A DNA stretch of 64,000 nucleotides from Citrobacter sp. R56 (lineage in GTDB: Bacteria; Pseudomonadota; Gammaproteobacteria; Enterobacterales; Enterobacteriaceae): contig NZ_CP069159.1 in NCBI RefSeq assembly GCF_016811995.1, positions 2,666,001 through 2,730,000 of the forward strand. The letters run 5' to 3'. The position numbers and the translations under genes were made by a program. Under the pieces are notes generated by a model. It worked only from the letters and a program-made list of their open reading frames with translations. It ran no database searches and was not told the origin of the DNA. Positions 1 to 10,429 of the stretch are shown here, in pieces (positions within the stretch are counted from its first letter, which is position 1; each line of letters starts with the position of its first letter).

Positions 1-459
1 TAACCGTGCAAGTACCGCGTCCGGTTTTAACACCGCTTCAGTATCTTCACCGTGCCATACGCCATTTTCGTCGCGCTGATATTCTGCCCAGTAGACTTCG
101 CCCATTCGGGCGTCAATCGCCGCCAGAACGCGGGTGGCGCCGGTTTTACGCCAGGCGCCCTGCGCCATCGTTGCCAGCGTCGAGACCCCGATCATCGGAA
201 GAGAGGCCCCCAATGCCAGACCTTGCGCAATACCGATACCAATGCGCACGCCGGTAAAGCTCCCCGGCCCGCGGCCAAAGGCCAGCGCGTTGATTTCGGC
301 AAGCGTTGTGCCGCTGGTTGCCAGGATATCCTGAACCATCGGCAAGATTCGTTGGGTGTGTTCTCGTGGGCAAAGCTCAAATTGAGCATTGATATTACCG
401 TCATTCCACAGGGCAACAGAACAGGCTTCTGTGGCGGTATCGATAGCCAGAATTCGCAT
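1..459 (-). CDS. tsaB: tRNA threonylcarbamoyladenosine biosynthesis protein TsaB (3' end outside window)
   Basis: TsaB is the ASKHA-fold partner of TsaD and TsaE, which make the t6A37 modification on ANN-decoding tRNAs in the cytoplasm. The first 153 codons are open from ATG (457-459) to the window edge; the family is about 231 residues. The N terminus reads [17 protein letters not shown], the nucleotide-fold strand, followed by [14 protein letters not shown] and the conserved [15 protein letters not shown]. The identification is firm; the C-terminal third is not visible. It lies head-to-tail with yoaA, as in E. coli. Confidence 0.95.
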   Translation of the reverse strand, partial: MRILAIDTATEACSVALWNDGNINAQFELCPREHTQRILPMVQDILATSGTTLAEINALAFGRGPGSFTGVRIGIGIAQGLALGASLPMIGVSTLATMAQGAWRKTGATRVLAAIDARMGEVYWAEYQRDENGVWHGEDTEAVLKPDAVLARL

Positions 460-516
460 GGGTCTTCGTGCTTAGATCAATAAAATGGCGCGTATCTTAC
501 CATACTCCGTAACAAA

Positions 517-2427
517 TTACTTAACCGATGGGAGGGCAAGAAACCGGACGGCGCGAGCAATATCCCGGGTGCGCGGCGCAGGCGGGAGACTGGCCAGGAA
601 CGTCGCGCCATAGGGACGCATAACGAGTCGGTTATCACAAATCACCAGCACGCCACGGTCATCGGCATCACGGATCAGGCGCCCCACCCCCTGCTTCAGG
701 GTGATAACCGCATCCGGTAACTGAACCTCATCGAAAGGATCGCCGCCGCGCAGTCGGCAGTCTTCCATTCGCGCTTTGAGCAACGGGTCATCCGGCGAGG
801 TAAACGGCAGCTTGTCGATAATCACCAGCGACAAGGTATCGCCGCGCACATCAACGCCTTCCCAGAAACTGCTGGTCGCCACCAGCAGCGCGTTGCCCGC
901 GCTGACGAACTGTTGCAACAGTTGACCTTTGCTGGTTTCGCCTTGCAGCAGCACCGGCAACGTCATGGTGGCGCGGAACTGTTCGGCAAGGTCGCGCATC
1001 ATGGCGTGCGAGGTACACAGCATAAAGCAACGCCCATTGTTCGCTTCAATGATGGGTCTTAACATCGCGGCCAACTGGCGCGCCGCGCCGGGCTGGTTGG
1101 TCTGCGGCAGGTTTCGCGGCACTAACAGCAGCGCCTGCTGCGTGTAATCGAACGGACTGGGAAGCAGCATGGATTCTGCCTCTTCAATCCCCAGTCGCGC
1201 GGTAAAATGGTGGAGATCGTCATTCACCGACAGGGTCGCTGAGGTAAAAATCCAGCTACCGGGTTTCTGCGCCATCACCTCTTTGAATTTATCCGCAACG
1301 GTCAGCGGCGTCAGCGCCAGGGTAAAATGACGCGACGTACATTCATACCAGTAGCTGTAGCCTGGCTGATTGATCTCTTTCAGGCGTTTGAGGCGGGTGC
1401 GGTACAGCGTGGCCCGCTCGAAGGCGGCGTCCAGAAGTGTCGAACGCCCCAGAGAAAGTTTCGCGACGTCGTAACACAGTTCGAGTGTGTCATCGAGCAA
1501 CAGAAAGGCCCGCTGGACGCGCGGATCGGCGAGAAGCTCGCGCAGGTTCCCACGGTAGCCTGGCTCCCCTAATTGCAAACGGAAATCTTGCGCACTCTGG
1601 GCAAGACGGTCAGCGCATTTTTGCAGTTGTTGGGTGTCTTTGAGTTCGGTGCGATACGCAATCGTAAAATCTTTTGCCAGATCAAGAAGCTGTCGGCTGG
1701 AGAGTGACTGGCCAAAATACTGGCTGGCGATGTCGGGAAGCTGATGGGCTTCATCGAAGATCATTACCTCCGCTTCGGGGATCAGTTCACCAAAACCGCT
1801 CTCTTTCACCACCATGTCAGCCAAAAAAAGATGGTGGTTGACCACCACGACATCGGCATCCATCGCTTTTTTACGCGCTTTGACCACAAAGCACTCTTTG
1901 TAGAGCGGGCAATCGCTGCCCAGACAGTTGTCATTGGTGCTGGTGACCAGCGGCCAGGCCTGAGAGTCTTCCGCCACGCTGACGCAGGTACTGATGTCGC
2001 CATCAAGGGTTTGATTGGACCAGGAGCGCAGTAAGATAACGTCGCTCAAAATTTGCACCGGCAAGTCACCGCCCGCCAGCGCCTGCTGTTCAAGACGCTC
2101 CAGACACAAATAGTTTGAGCGCCCTTTCAGCAGCGCCAGTTTGCCGGTGAACTTCAGGGCGTTTGCCACGGTAGGGAGATCGCGACTGTAGAGCTGATCC
2201 TGCAACGCTTTCGAGCCTGTTGAAATAATCACTTTCTTTTTGGCGCGTAATGCAGGGGCGAGATAGGCGTAGGTTTTCCCTGTGCCTGTCCCGGCTTCAA
2301 CGACCAGAGGGGCCGAGGTTTCAATCGCATGGGCCACGGCAACGGCCATTTGTCGCTGTGGTTCGCGCGGCTTAAAACCCGCTATCGCTTTCGCTAACTG
2401 ACCGTCTACGGCAAAATCGTCCGACAC
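517..2427 (-). CDS. yoaA: ATP-dependent DNA helicase YoaA (XPD/DinG family)
   Basis: Superfamily 2 iron-sulfur helicase. In E. coli YoaA binds the polymerase III chi subunit (HolC) and helps repair stalled forks. The protein has 636 residues, full length. Visible motifs are Walker A EAGTGTGKTYAYL near residue 42, an Fe-S cysteine cluster (YLCLERL, then NDNCLGSDCPLYKECF), DEAH in MIFDEAHQLPD, and the C-terminal helicase motif QGVGRLIRDADDRGV. The start is GTG (2425-2427), preceded by a G-rich ribosome-binding stretch. It is divergent from yoaB. Confidence 0.96.
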   Translation of the reverse strand: MSDDFAVDGQLAKAIAGFKPREPQRQMAVAVAHAIETSAPLVVEAGTGTGKTYAYLAPALRAKKKVIISTGSKALQDQLYSRDLPTVANALKFTGKLALLKGRSNYLCLERLEQQALAGGDLPVQILSDVILLRSWSNQTLDGDISTCVSVAEDSQAWPLVTSTNDNCLGSDCPLYKECFVVKARKKAMDADVVVVNHHLFLADMVVKESGFGELIPEAEVMIFDEAHQLPDIASQYFGQSLSSRQLLDLAKDFTIAYRTELKDTQQLQKCADRLAQSAQDFRLQLGEPGYRGNLRELLADPRVQRAFLLLDDTLELCYDVAKLSLGRSTLLDAAFERATLYRTRLKRLKEINQPGYSYWYECTSRHFTLALTPLTVADKFKEVMAQKPGSWIFTSATLSVNDDLHHFTARLGIEEAESMLLPSPFDYTQQALLLVPRNLPQTNQPGAARQLAAMLRPIIEANNGRCFMLCTSHAMMRDLAEQFRATMTLPVLLQGETSKGQLLQQFVSAGNALLVATSSFWEGVDVRGDTLSLVIIDKLPFTSPDDPLLKARMEDCRLRGGDPFDEVQLPDAVITLKQGVGRLIRDADDRGVLVICDNRLVMRPYGATFLASLPPAPRTRDIARAVRFLALPSVK

Positions 2428-2563
2428 ACTACCCCCTGTTCATTTGAACAGGGATTATGTCAGGCCAGAGGATCTTTCGCCAGTTGAAGAGGTGACGACG
2501 GCATAACAATGTGGCAGTCTTGCCGCGTAAAAATGGAACCTTAACGCTAACGAGGAGTAATTG

Positions 2564-2908
2564 ATGACTATTGTCCGTATTGATGCCGAAGACCGTTGGT
2601 CTGATGTCGTTATCCACAACAATACCCTGTACTACACCGGCGTACCTGAGAACCTGGACGCTGACGCCTTCGAGCAGACGGCCAATACCCTGGCGCAAAT
2701 CGATGCCGTACTGGAAAAGCAAGGCAGCAATAAGGCGCGCATTCTGGATGCGACCATTTTTCTTACCGATAAAAGTGATTTCGCGGCGATGAACAAAGCC
2801 TGGGATGCCTGGGTTGTTGCCGGACATGCGCCTGTACGTTGCACGGTACAGGCTGGGTTAATGAACCCGAAATACAAGGTTGAGATTAAAATTATCGCTG
2901 CCGTCTAA
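2564..2908 (+). CDS. yoaB: RidA-family protein YoaB
   Basis: Small RidA/YER057c/UK114 family protein of 114 residues, nearly identical to E. coli YoaB. RidA proteins hydrolyse reactive enamine/imine intermediates released by PLP enzymes; for YoaB itself the substrate is not established. The conserved C-terminal block VRCTVQAGLMNPKYKVEI contains the Arg that binds the substrate carboxylate in this fold. ATG at 2564 is preferred over TTG at 2561 because GAGGAG lies about 7 bases upstream. It converges with yoaH, 7 bases away. Confidence 0.93.
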   Translation: MTIVRIDAEDRWSDVVIHNNTLYYTGVPENLDADAFEQTANTLAQIDAVLEKQGSNKARILDATIFLTDKSDFAAMNKAWDAWVVAGHAPVRCTVQAGLMNPKYKVEIKIIAAV

Positions 2909-2915
2909 GGTCGCG

Positions 2916-3095
2916 TTATTCGTCTTCATCCTCAAAACGCGCCACGATCCGCTCGCCGGTATGGGTGGCGCGTAACTCCGCAGCCACCAGCGCAATCGCC
3001 TCCCCGCTACTCATTCCTTGTGACATCAGTTCCTGAATGCGTTCTACCGCTTTTTGCTGCTGATCGTGCGTGAGTGAAGGTAAACCTGCAAACAT
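2916..3095 (-). CDS. yoaH: UPF0181 family protein YoaH
   Basis: A 59-codon gene starting [20 protein letters not shown] and ending in an acidic ARFEDEDE tail. Length and sequence match the conserved enterobacterial YoaH family, whose function is unknown. The start ATG is at 3093-3095, with AGGAGTTC upstream on the minus strand. It is divergent from pabB, with an 83-bp gap that must hold both promoters. Confidence 0.9.
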   Translation of the reverse strand: MFAGLPSLTHDQQQKAVERIQELMSQGMSSGEAIALVAAELRATHTGERIVARFEDEDE

Positions 3096-3178
3096 GATGA
3101 ACTCCTGCTAAATTGTTAACGCTAATTATTTCATGCTACCCGGCACATAGCCAGTAGAGTAGTCACGAGTCAGGACAG

Positions 3179-4543
3179 ATGAAGACGTTATCTCCCGCTG
3201 TAATCCAGTTACCCTGGCGTCAGGACGCCGCTGAACACTATTTTGCGCCGCTGAGTCATACCCCCTGGGCCATGCTTCTGCATTCCGGTCACGCGGACCA
3301 TCCGCATAACCGTTTTGACATTCTGGTGGCCGATCCCATCACGACGCTGGTCACACGTGGCGAAAAAACACGGGTCTGCGATGCGCATCACTGCACCACA
3401 ACAACAACGGATGATCCGCTGAACGTCGTGCAGACAGCGCTGGCATCGCTGGCGATGACGCCATCGCACAGCGACGATTTGCCGTTTCAGGGGGGAGCTC
3501 TGGGACTTTTTGGCTACGATCTGGGGCGTCGTTTTGAATCGCTGCCCGATATTGCCCAACACGATATCACGTTGCCGGATATGGCGGTGGGAATTTACGA
3601 CTGGGCGCTGATTGTCGATAACCAAAAGCAAACCGTGTCGCTGCTCAGCCATTCGAACGCACTCGCACGACTCGACTGGCTGGAAAGCCAACAGGCGCCA
3701 GTGCATGAGCCGTTCAGCTTAACCTCCGCCTGGCAGTCGAACATGACGCGCGAGCAGTATGGTGAAAAATTTCGCCAGGTACAGGCTTATCTGCACAGCG
3801 GCGACTGCTATCAGGTGAATCTTGCCCAGCGTTTTCAGGCTGACTATCAGGGTGACGAATGGCAAGCCTTTGTGCGTCTCAATCAGGCCAACCGCGCCCC
3901 CTTCAGCGCCTTTTTACGTCTGGAAGATGGCGCTATTTTGAGCCTTTCACCAGAACGATTTATTCAACTCGCGAACGGCCACATTCAGACCCGCCCCATC
4001 AAAGGGACACTTCCACGTCTGGAGGATCCGCACGATGACCGCCAGCAGGCGCATAAACTCGCCTGCTCGCCAAAAGATCGGGCGGAAAACCTAATGATTG
4101 TCGATCTGATGCGCAATGATATTGGCCGCGTCGCCGTACCGGGGTCAGTCAAAGTGCCCGAACTGTTTGTCGTTGAGCCGTTTCCGGCGGTACACCATCT
4201 GGTCAGTACCATCACCGCGCAGTTGCCCGACCACCTGCATGCCACCGATTTGCTGCGTGCCGCCTTCCCAGGCGGTTCGATTACCGGTGCGCCGAAAGTA
4301 CGCGCAATGGAAATTATTGATGAACTGGAGCCCCAGCGACGCAATGCCTGGTGCGGCAGCATCGGGTATCTCAGCGTTTGCGGCAATATGGATACCAGCA
4401 TCACCATTCGTACCCTGAGCGCGACGCAGGGAAAACTGTCGTGTTCCGCAGGCGGCGGGATTGTGGCGGACAGCCAGGAAGCGGCGGAATATCAGGAAAC
4501 GTTTGATAAAGTGAATCGTATTTTGCATCAACTGGAGGACTAA
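3179..4543 (+). CDS. pabB: aminodeoxychorismate synthase component I
   Basis: PabB converts chorismate plus ammonia (supplied by PabA) to 4-amino-4-deoxychorismate in folate synthesis. The 454 residues cover the whole anthranilate-synthase-component-I fold. The active-site PIKGT motif is present (RPIKGTLPRLEDP), the Lys being the chorismate-C2 nucleophile of PabB enzymes, and so is the C-terminal GSITGAPKVRAMEIIDELE block. The gene stops three bases before the GTG of nudL, so the two are probably cotranscribed, as in E. coli. Confidence 0.96.
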   Translation: MKTLSPAVIQLPWRQDAAEHYFAPLSHTPWAMLLHSGHADHPHNRFDILVADPITTLVTRGEKTRVCDAHHCTTTTTDDPLNVVQTALASLAMTPSHSDDLPFQGGALGLFGYDLGRRFESLPDIAQHDITLPDMAVGIYDWALIVDNQKQTVSLLSHSNALARLDWLESQQAPVHEPFSLTSAWQSNMTREQYGEKFRQVQAYLHSGDCYQVNLAQRFQADYQGDEWQAFVRLNQANRAPFSAFLRLEDGAILSLSPERFIQLANGHIQTRPIKGTLPRLEDPHDDRQQAHKLACSPKDRAENLMIVDLMRNDIGRVAVPGSVKVPELFVVEPFPAVHHLVSTITAQLPDHLHATDLLRAAFPGGSITGAPKVRAMEIIDELEPQRRNAWCGSIGYLSVCGNMDTSITIRTLSATQGKLSCSAGGGIVADSQEAAEYQETFDKVNRILHQLED

Positions 4544-4546
4544 GAC

Positions 4547-5125
4547 GTGGATAACAGCAGCCTGACGCTCGATGATTTTTTATCACGGTTTCAACTTTTA
4601 CGCCCTGAGGTGAATCGTGAAACGCTGAACAACCGTCAGGCCGCCGTACTGATCCCTGTCGTTCGTCGCCCCCAGCCTGGGCTACTGCTCACCCAGCGTT
4701 CCGTCCATCTGCGTAAACACGCCGGTCAGGTGGCCTTTCCCGGCGGCGCGGTAGACAGCAGTGATGTGTCGCTTATCGCCGCTGCGCTGCGCGAAGCCCA
4801 GGAAGAGGTCGCGATCCCGCCAGAGGCCGTCGAGGTGATTGGGGTACTCCCTCCGGTAGATAGCGTCACCGGGTTTCGGGTCACGCCCGTCGTTGGCATC
4901 ATCCCACCCGATCTTCATTATCACGCCAGTGAAGATGAAGTGTCTGCCGTGTTTGAAATGCCGCTGGCGCAAGCGCTGCAACTGAGGCGATATCATCCAC
5001 TGGATGTGTATCGTCGCGGGGACTCTCATCGCGTCTGGCTTTCCTGGTATGAGCATTATTTCGTCTGGGGCATGACGGCCGGAATTATTCGTGAGCTGGC
5101 GCTGCAAATTGGCATGAGACCCTGA
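4547..5125 (+). CDS. nudL: Nudix hydrolase NudL (YeaB), CoA pyrophosphatase type
   Basis: Nudix hydrolase of 192 residues. The Nudix box is visible as [23 protein letters not shown]. It is preceded by the [21 protein letters not shown] segment typical of the CoA-diphosphatase branch (UPF0035). The expected substrate is CoA or derivatives, by family inference. The start is GTG (4547-4549), three bases after the pabB stop, which indicates translational coupling. Confidence 0.92.
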   Translation: MDNSSLTLDDFLSRFQLLRPEVNRETLNNRQAAVLIPVVRRPQPGLLLTQRSVHLRKHAGQVAFPGGAVDSSDVSLIAAALREAQEEVAIPPEAVEVIGVLPPVDSVTGFRVTPVVGIIPPDLHYHASEDEVSAVFEMPLAQALQLRRYHPLDVYRRGDSHRVWLSWYEHYFVWGMTAGIIRELALQIGMRP

Positions 5126-5308
5126 CTATACTTAACTTTACACGTACCAAACACGACTTGAAACTCCACGCCCAATATTAGTAAAAGCAAGGTTATCTAT
5201 TAGTTTAATTCATGTGAATAGTTAAGCTGATAGCCCTATTCCCTCTTACACTATGCAAAGTTATTACATCGTTACTGGAACCCCAGTTACCCTGTCAGGA
5301 GTATTATC

Positions 5309-6673
5309 GTGATTAGTCTATTCGACATGTTTAAGGTGGGGATTGGTCCCTCATCCTCCCATACTGTAGGGCCTATGAAGGCGGGTAAACAGTTCGTCGA
5401 TGACCTGGTCGAAAAAGGATTATTGGATAGCGTTACCCGTGTCGCCGTGGATGTATACGGCTCGCTGTCATTAACGGGTAAAGGTCACCACACGGATATC
5501 GCCATTATTATGGGTCTGGCGGGGAACGAACCTGCCACCGTTGATATTGATAGCATCCCGGGTTTTATCCGCGACGTTGAAACGCGCGGACGCCTGTTGC
5601 TGGCTCAGGGTCGGCATGAAGTGGATTTCCCGCACAATAACGGGATGCGTTTTCATAATGACAATCTGTCGTTGCACGAGAACGGAATGCAGATTCACGC
5701 GTGGAACGGCGAAACCGTCATCTACAGCAAAACCTATTATTCCATCGGCGGCGGTTTTATCGTTGATGAAGAGCATTTTGGTCAGGACGCAACGGGTGAT
5801 GTGAGCGTGCCTTATCCGTTCAAGTCAGCCACCGAGATGCTGGAATATTGCAACAGCACCGGCCTGTCGCTTTCTGGCATGGTGATGCAAAACGAACTGG
5901 CGCTGCACAGCAAGAAAGAGATTGAAGAGTATTTCGCCAATGTCTGGCAAACCATGCAAGCCTGTATCGATCGCGGCATGAACACCGAAGGCATTCTGCC
6001 TGGTCCGCTGCGCGTTCCGCGCCGTGCGTCTGCGCTGCGCCGGATGCTGGTTTCCAGCGACAAGCTCTCCAGCGATCCGATGAACGTTATCGACTGGGTG
6101 AACATGTTCGCCCTGGCCGTTAACGAAGAGAACGCGGCGGGCGGTCGGGTGGTGACGGCACCAACCAACGGCGCCTGCGGTATCGTCCCTGCGGTGCTGG
6201 CCTATTATGATCATTTTATTGAGTCAGTCAGCCCGGATATCTATACCCGTTACTTTATGGCCGCTGGCGCTATCGGCGCGCTGTATAAAATGAACGCCTC
6301 TATTTCTGGTGCTGAAGTCGGCTGCCAGGGGGAAGTTGGCGTGGCTTGTTCAATGGCTGCTGCGGGTCTGGCGGAACTGCTGGGTGCCAGCCCGGAGCAA
6401 GTCTGTGTTGCAGCCGAAATCGGTATGGAACACAACCTGGGCTTAACCTGCGATCCGGTTGCGGGTCAGGTGCAAGTACCGTGTATTGAACGTAACGCAA
6501 TTGCCTCGGTAAAAGCGATCAACGCCGCGCGTATGGCTATGCGTCGTACCAGCGCACCGCGCGTCTCGCTGGATAAAGTTATCGAAACCATGTACGAAAC
6601 GGGCAAAGACATGAACGCCAAGTACCGTGAAACGTCGCGTGGCGGACTGGCCATTAAAGTGCAGTGTGACTAA
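5309..6673 (+). CDS. sdaA: L-serine ammonia-lyase 1 (L-serine deaminase I)
   Basis: Oxygen-sensitive [4Fe-4S] enzyme that deaminates L-serine to pyruvate and ammonia. It has 454 residues, the single-chain type with beta domain first ([15 protein letters not shown]) and alpha domain after. Cluster cysteines sit in [12 protein letters not shown] and [17 protein letters not shown]. Translation starts at GTG (5309-5311), with CAGGAG upstream. The 180-bp leader gap leaves room for its own promoter, and a strong terminator follows. Confidence 0.97.
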   Translation: MISLFDMFKVGIGPSSSHTVGPMKAGKQFVDDLVEKGLLDSVTRVAVDVYGSLSLTGKGHHTDIAIIMGLAGNEPATVDIDSIPGFIRDVETRGRLLLAQGRHEVDFPHNNGMRFHNDNLSLHENGMQIHAWNGETVIYSKTYYSIGGGFIVDEEHFGQDATGDVSVPYPFKSATEMLEYCNSTGLSLSGMVMQNELALHSKKEIEEYFANVWQTMQACIDRGMNTEGILPGPLRVPRRASALRRMLVSSDKLSSDPMNVIDWVNMFALAVNEENAAGGRVVTAPTNGACGIVPAVLAYYDHFIESVSPDIYTRYFMAAGAIGALYKMNASISGAEVGCQGEVGVACSMAAAGLAELLGASPEQVCVAAEIGMEHNLGLTCDPVAGQVQVPCIERNAIASVKAINAARMAMRRTSAPRVSLDKVIETMYETGKDMNAKYRETSRGGLAIKVQCD

Positions 6674-6684
6674 TACTTGAACCT

Positions 6685-6715
6685 CGCCCATCTGCAACGG
6701 ATGGGCGAATTTTAC
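6685..6715 (+). terminator. rho-independent terminator of sdaA
   Basis: An 8-bp perfect stem CGCCCATC / GATGGGCG with a 7-base loop, followed by AATTTTA, starts 12 bases after the sdaA stop. Confidence 0.85.
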
Positions 6716-6803
6716 GCATCACCCTCGTCTACTGTAATTTTCCCCACTACACTTGCTCTGTCGCGGTTGGCTTTTGTTGCCAACGGCTTATCGGGCAGCT
6801 CGC

Positions 6804-8402
6804 ATGCAAACAGCTCAACGGATCATCAAAACCTACCGTCGTAACCGTTTCATTGTTTGCACGATTTGTGCGCTGACCACGCTCATCCTGACGTTATGTT
6901 TCCGCTTTATGTCAGAGCGAAATTTTAATCATCACCGAACCGTGTCGTTCGCCAATCATGCCGTTAACGCACTGGATGATGTCCTGCGTCCCCTCCAGTC
7001 TGGGCGGGATGTGATGCTGCCGTTGATTAGCCTGCCCTGCTCAGTCACCCATTTAGCGCTGCGTAAACAGGCCGCCAAACTGCAAACGGTCCGTTCCATT
7101 GGTCTGGTCGAAGGGGGTGTATTGTACTGCTCCAGCATCTTTGGCTATCGCAATGTGCCGGTCCACCAACTGCATGCAAATCTCCCGGCGCCAGAGCCTT
7201 TACTGCTTCTCTCCATCGATCGCTCACTGATCAAGGGCAGCCCTATTCTTATCCAGTGGTATCCGTCATCATCCAATGGCAAAAACGGGGTGCTGGTGAT
7301 AGTGAACATCGATTTGCTGGTGGATATGCTGCTTGAACCAGAACAGCCGCAAATCACCAGCGCGAGTTTGTCCGTCGGCAATCACCATCTCCTTTATGGC
7401 AGAGGGGTCGTCGACACGTTACCCCCTCTTAATGGCGAACAACGTTACCAGCTTTCCTCACAATATTTTCCGTTCACCATTAGCGCGACCGGTCCAGGGG
7501 CGGGAGAACTGGCGCTAAAGCATCTGCCCTCTCAGCTCCCGCTCGCCATGATGCTCAGTCTGTTGGTGGGGTATCTCACGTGGCTGGCGACCGCCAACAG
7601 AATGAGTTTCTCCTGGGAGATCAATCTGGCCCTTGCCGCGCGCGAGTTTGAGCTTTTTTGTCAGCCATTAGTGAACGCCCGTACACAACAATGTATTGGC
7701 GTAGAAATTCTGCTGCGCTGGAATAATCCCCGCCAGGGTTGGATCTCTCCGGATGTGTTTATTCCGATCGCCGAAGAGCACCATCTCATTGCCCCACTGA
7801 CCCGCTATGTGATTGAGGAAACGGTTCGTCAGCGGCACTTTTTTCCGATGAGCAGCCAGTTTCACATCGGTATCAATGTGGCGGCCAGCCATTTTCGTCA
7901 TGGCGTACTGTTAAAAGATCTCAACCACTACTGGTTTAAAGCGCAACCCATTCAGAAGCTCGTTCTTGAACTCACGGAACGGGATGCGTTGCTTGATGTG
8001 GACTATCGCATGGTCCGCGAGCTTCACCGTAAAGGTGTCAAACTCGCGATTGATGATTTTGGGACGGGAAACAGCTCGCTGTCGTGGCTGGAAAAACTGC
8101 GGCCAGATGTGCTGAAGATCGATAAGTCGTTTACCGGCGCTATCGGCACCGACGCGGTGAATTCGACAGTGACCGATATCATCATTGCCCTCGGACAGCG
8201 GTTGAATATCGAACTGGTGGCGGAAGGGGTGGAAACACAAGCGCAGGCGCAGCATCTTCGCCAACACGGCGTACACATACTGCAAGGATTTCTGTATGCG
8301 AAACCGATGCCATTACGTGATTTTCCACAGTGGCTGGCGGGCAGCTCACCGCCGCCCGCCCAACATAACGGGCATATGATGCCCGCCATACCGTTCCGTT
8401 AA
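6804..8402 (+). CDS. pdeD: CSS-motif/EAL cyclic-di-GMP phosphodiesterase PdeD (YoaD)
   Basis: Inner-membrane c-di-GMP phosphodiesterase. The N-terminal TM (about residues 17-36) and a second TM near 235-255 bracket a periplasmic CSS-motif sensor with its conserved cysteine (LPCSVTHL). A cytoplasmic EAL domain follows (about 265-515): the signature appears as GVEILLRWNN, i.e. E-I-L rather than E-A-L. DDFGTGNSS, KIDKSF and AEGVET are present, so catalysis looks possible. ATG 6804 is chosen because it gives 532 residues, the length of E. coli YoaD; the frame is open to 6753. Confidence 0.93.
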   Translation: MQTAQRIIKTYRRNRFIVCTICALTTLILTLCFRFMSERNFNHHRTVSFANHAVNALDDVLRPLQSGRDVMLPLISLPCSVTHLALRKQAAKLQTVRSIGLVEGGVLYCSSIFGYRNVPVHQLHANLPAPEPLLLLSIDRSLIKGSPILIQWYPSSSNGKNGVLVIVNIDLLVDMLLEPEQPQITSASLSVGNHHLLYGRGVVDTLPPLNGEQRYQLSSQYFPFTISATGPGAGELALKHLPSQLPLAMMLSLLVGYLTWLATANRMSFSWEINLALAAREFELFCQPLVNARTQQCIGVEILLRWNNPRQGWISPDVFIPIAEEHHLIAPLTRYVIEETVRQRHFFPMSSQFHIGINVAASHFRHGVLLKDLNHYWFKAQPIQKLVLELTERDALLDVDYRMVRELHRKGVKLAIDDFGTGNSSLSWLEKLRPDVLKIDKSFTGAIGTDAVNSTVTDIIIALGQRLNIELVAEGVETQAQAQHLRQHGVHILQGFLYAKPMPLRDFPQWLAGSSPPPAQHNGHMMPAIPFR

Positions 8403-8408
8403 CCCCGT

Positions 8409-9968
8409 TTACTCATCTTCGTCATGTGCGGGTTGCTCTTTAACAATACGAACCAGATCAACCCGATAGTCATTGGCTTCGACAATCGTAATACTCAATG
8501 GCGCGACCTCAATAACATCGCCCACGCGTGGAATATGGCCATTTACCGCGATAACCAGTCCCGCGACCGTGGCGATTTCATCGTCGTCGTCCACCAGATT
8601 ATCGACCGCAAGCGCCTGTTGAAGCGCATGGAGATCGGTCCCACCTTTCACCAGCCAACCGTCAGCATCGGTGATGATTTCCGGTGTTTCATCCGCATCC
8701 GGGAATTCACCGGCAATCGCTTCCAGAACATCCAGCGGAGTGACCAGTCCCTGCACGACGCCAAATTCGTTGGTAACGATAACAAAGCTACCGCGGGCAC
8801 GACGCAATACCCCTAACAGGTTGATCGGATCCAGCGTTTCCGGAACCACAATCGCCGGCGATGCGGAGGCAATGGCCGCAACGTCGACACCTTCTTCCAG
8901 GGCAACCAGCAGTTCTTTCGCACGGACGATACCGATAATTTCATCAAGCTCGCCACGACACACCGGGAACAAACTGTGCGGAGAGGAGAGTAATTGCTCG
9001 CGGATTTCATCCACGCTCAGACTCGCATCAACCCAGCTAATCTCACCGCGCGGCGTCATAATGCCGCGTAACGAACGTGACGCCAGCGTCAGCACGCCGT
9101 TAATCATGTAACGCTCTTCATCGGCAAAGGCGCCTTCCAGGACGGGAACCACCGCCGGAATATCCGATTCACTCTGCACATTCGCCTGCCGTTTTCCGCC
9201 CATTAAGCGCAGAATCGCGTCAGCGGTACGCGCACGCAGCGGTAACGTCGACTGATGGCGAATAAAATTACGCCGGGCAATTTGGTTAAACAGCTCGATA
9301 ATAATGGAGAAGCCAATCGCCGCGTACAGATACCCTTTCGGAATGTGGAAGCCGAAACCTTCAGCCACCAGACTCAAACCAATCATCAGCAGGAAGCTCA
9401 GACAGAGCACGACCACCGTCGGATGTTGGTTCACGAAACGTGTCAGCGGTTTAGAGGCCAGCAACATCACCGCCATCGCAATGACCACTGCCGCCATCAT
9501 CACTGGCAGGTGGTTAACCATACCGACAGCGGTAATGACCGCATCCAGCGAGAAGACCGCATCCAGAATCACAATTTGCGTAACCACCACCCAAAAACTC
9601 GCATAGCCTTTACCGTGCCCGGAATCATGCTCGCGATTTTCCAGCCTTTCATGGAGTTCCGTGGTGGCTTTAAACAGCAAGAATATCCCCCCGAGCAGCA
9701 TGATCAGGTCACGCCCCGAAAAGGTTAAATCCCAGACGGTAAAGAGCGGTTTGGTTAAGGTCACCATCCACGAAATGATGGACAGCAGCGCAAGACGCAT
9801 GAACAGCGCCAGTGACAAACCGATGAGACGTGCTTTATCGCGCTGCTTTGGCGGCAGTTTGTCAGCCAGAATCGCGATAAAGACCAGGTTATCAATGCCC
9901 AGAACAATTTCGAGAACAACAAGCGTGAGCAGCCCCACCCAAATTGAGGGGTCCATTAAGAATTCCAT
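8409..9968 (-). CDS. yoaE: TerC/CBS/CorC-domain membrane protein YoaE
   Basis: Inner-membrane protein of 519 residues. An N-terminal TerC-type domain (about 1-230, some seven TM helices; [14 protein letters not shown] and [15 protein letters not shown] carry the conserved acidic residues) is followed by paired CBS domains (about 290-420) and a CorC/HlyC C-terminal domain. Related TerC proteins handle metals, notably manganese, but the substrate of YoaE is not settled. It runs convergent to pdeD, 6 bases apart. Confidence 0.92.
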   Translation of the reverse strand: MEFLMDPSIWVGLLTLVVLEIVLGIDNLVFIAILADKLPPKQRDKARLIGLSLALFMRLALLSIISWMVTLTKPLFTVWDLTFSGRDLIMLLGGIFLLFKATTELHERLENREHDSGHGKGYASFWVVVTQIVILDAVFSLDAVITAVGMVNHLPVMMAAVVIAMAVMLLASKPLTRFVNQHPTVVVLCLSFLLMIGLSLVAEGFGFHIPKGYLYAAIGFSIIIELFNQIARRNFIRHQSTLPLRARTADAILRLMGGKRQANVQSESDIPAVVPVLEGAFADEERYMINGVLTLASRSLRGIMTPRGEISWVDASLSVDEIREQLLSSPHSLFPVCRGELDEIIGIVRAKELLVALEEGVDVAAIASASPAIVVPETLDPINLLGVLRRARGSFVIVTNEFGVVQGLVTPLDVLEAIAGEFPDADETPEIITDADGWLVKGGTDLHALQQALAVDNLVDDDDEIATVAGLVIAVNGHIPRVGDVIEVAPLSITIVEANDYRVDLVRIVKEQPAHDEDE

Positions 9969-10429
9969 GACAAGCTCCTGCTTAAGGAATAGCCAGACGG
10001 CGCACTGAACATCTCAGGCGATAAAGCAATGTGCAAATTCAGATTGTGGCAAACGTTGCCAGAATGGCAGGCGCAAAGCGACCTGAAGGTGAAATGACGT
10101 CGGTGACGATCCATACATCGGGCTACTGCCCTATACTCCTTAGAAATTAAAACAGATCATAAACATAACAGAGACAATATCTTTTTGGCAAAGATTTACG
10201 GTCCTTTGCAAAGAGATGTGACAGAGATATTTTACACCACGAAATTTCTCGTAACCGAAACCTAAATTACGGATCTCCATCACATAAAATATTTTTTTCG
10301 ATATCTAAAATAATTCACGAAAATCATAGGTTTTCTATTGTAACCCTTATCTGAATCGATTCGATTGCGGACGGCGATTCAAACTACATTTTTGCGTCGA
10401 TGTGTTAACAATAATAAAGGAGGTAGCAA
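9969..10429. promoter_or_regulatory. yoaE-manX intergenic regulatory region
   Basis: A 460-bp gap divergent between yoaE and manX, AT-rich on the manX side. The mannose PTS operon is known to be activated by CRP-cAMP and repressed by Mlc. A CRP-like half-site TGTGA is at 10217-10221. Two stretches resemble Mlc operators (a TTTTAC half followed by a CGAAAT half): 10227-10247, and roughly 10289-10312 around TTTTTCG. These are eye matches and may be wrong in detail. The ribosome-binding site AAAGGAGGT at about 10417-10425 is unusually strong. Confidence 0.45.

Noticed and set aside
6753-6803. Longer start for pdeD
   Set aside because: Adds 17 residues absent from the E. coli protein; ATG 6804 gives the exact family length.
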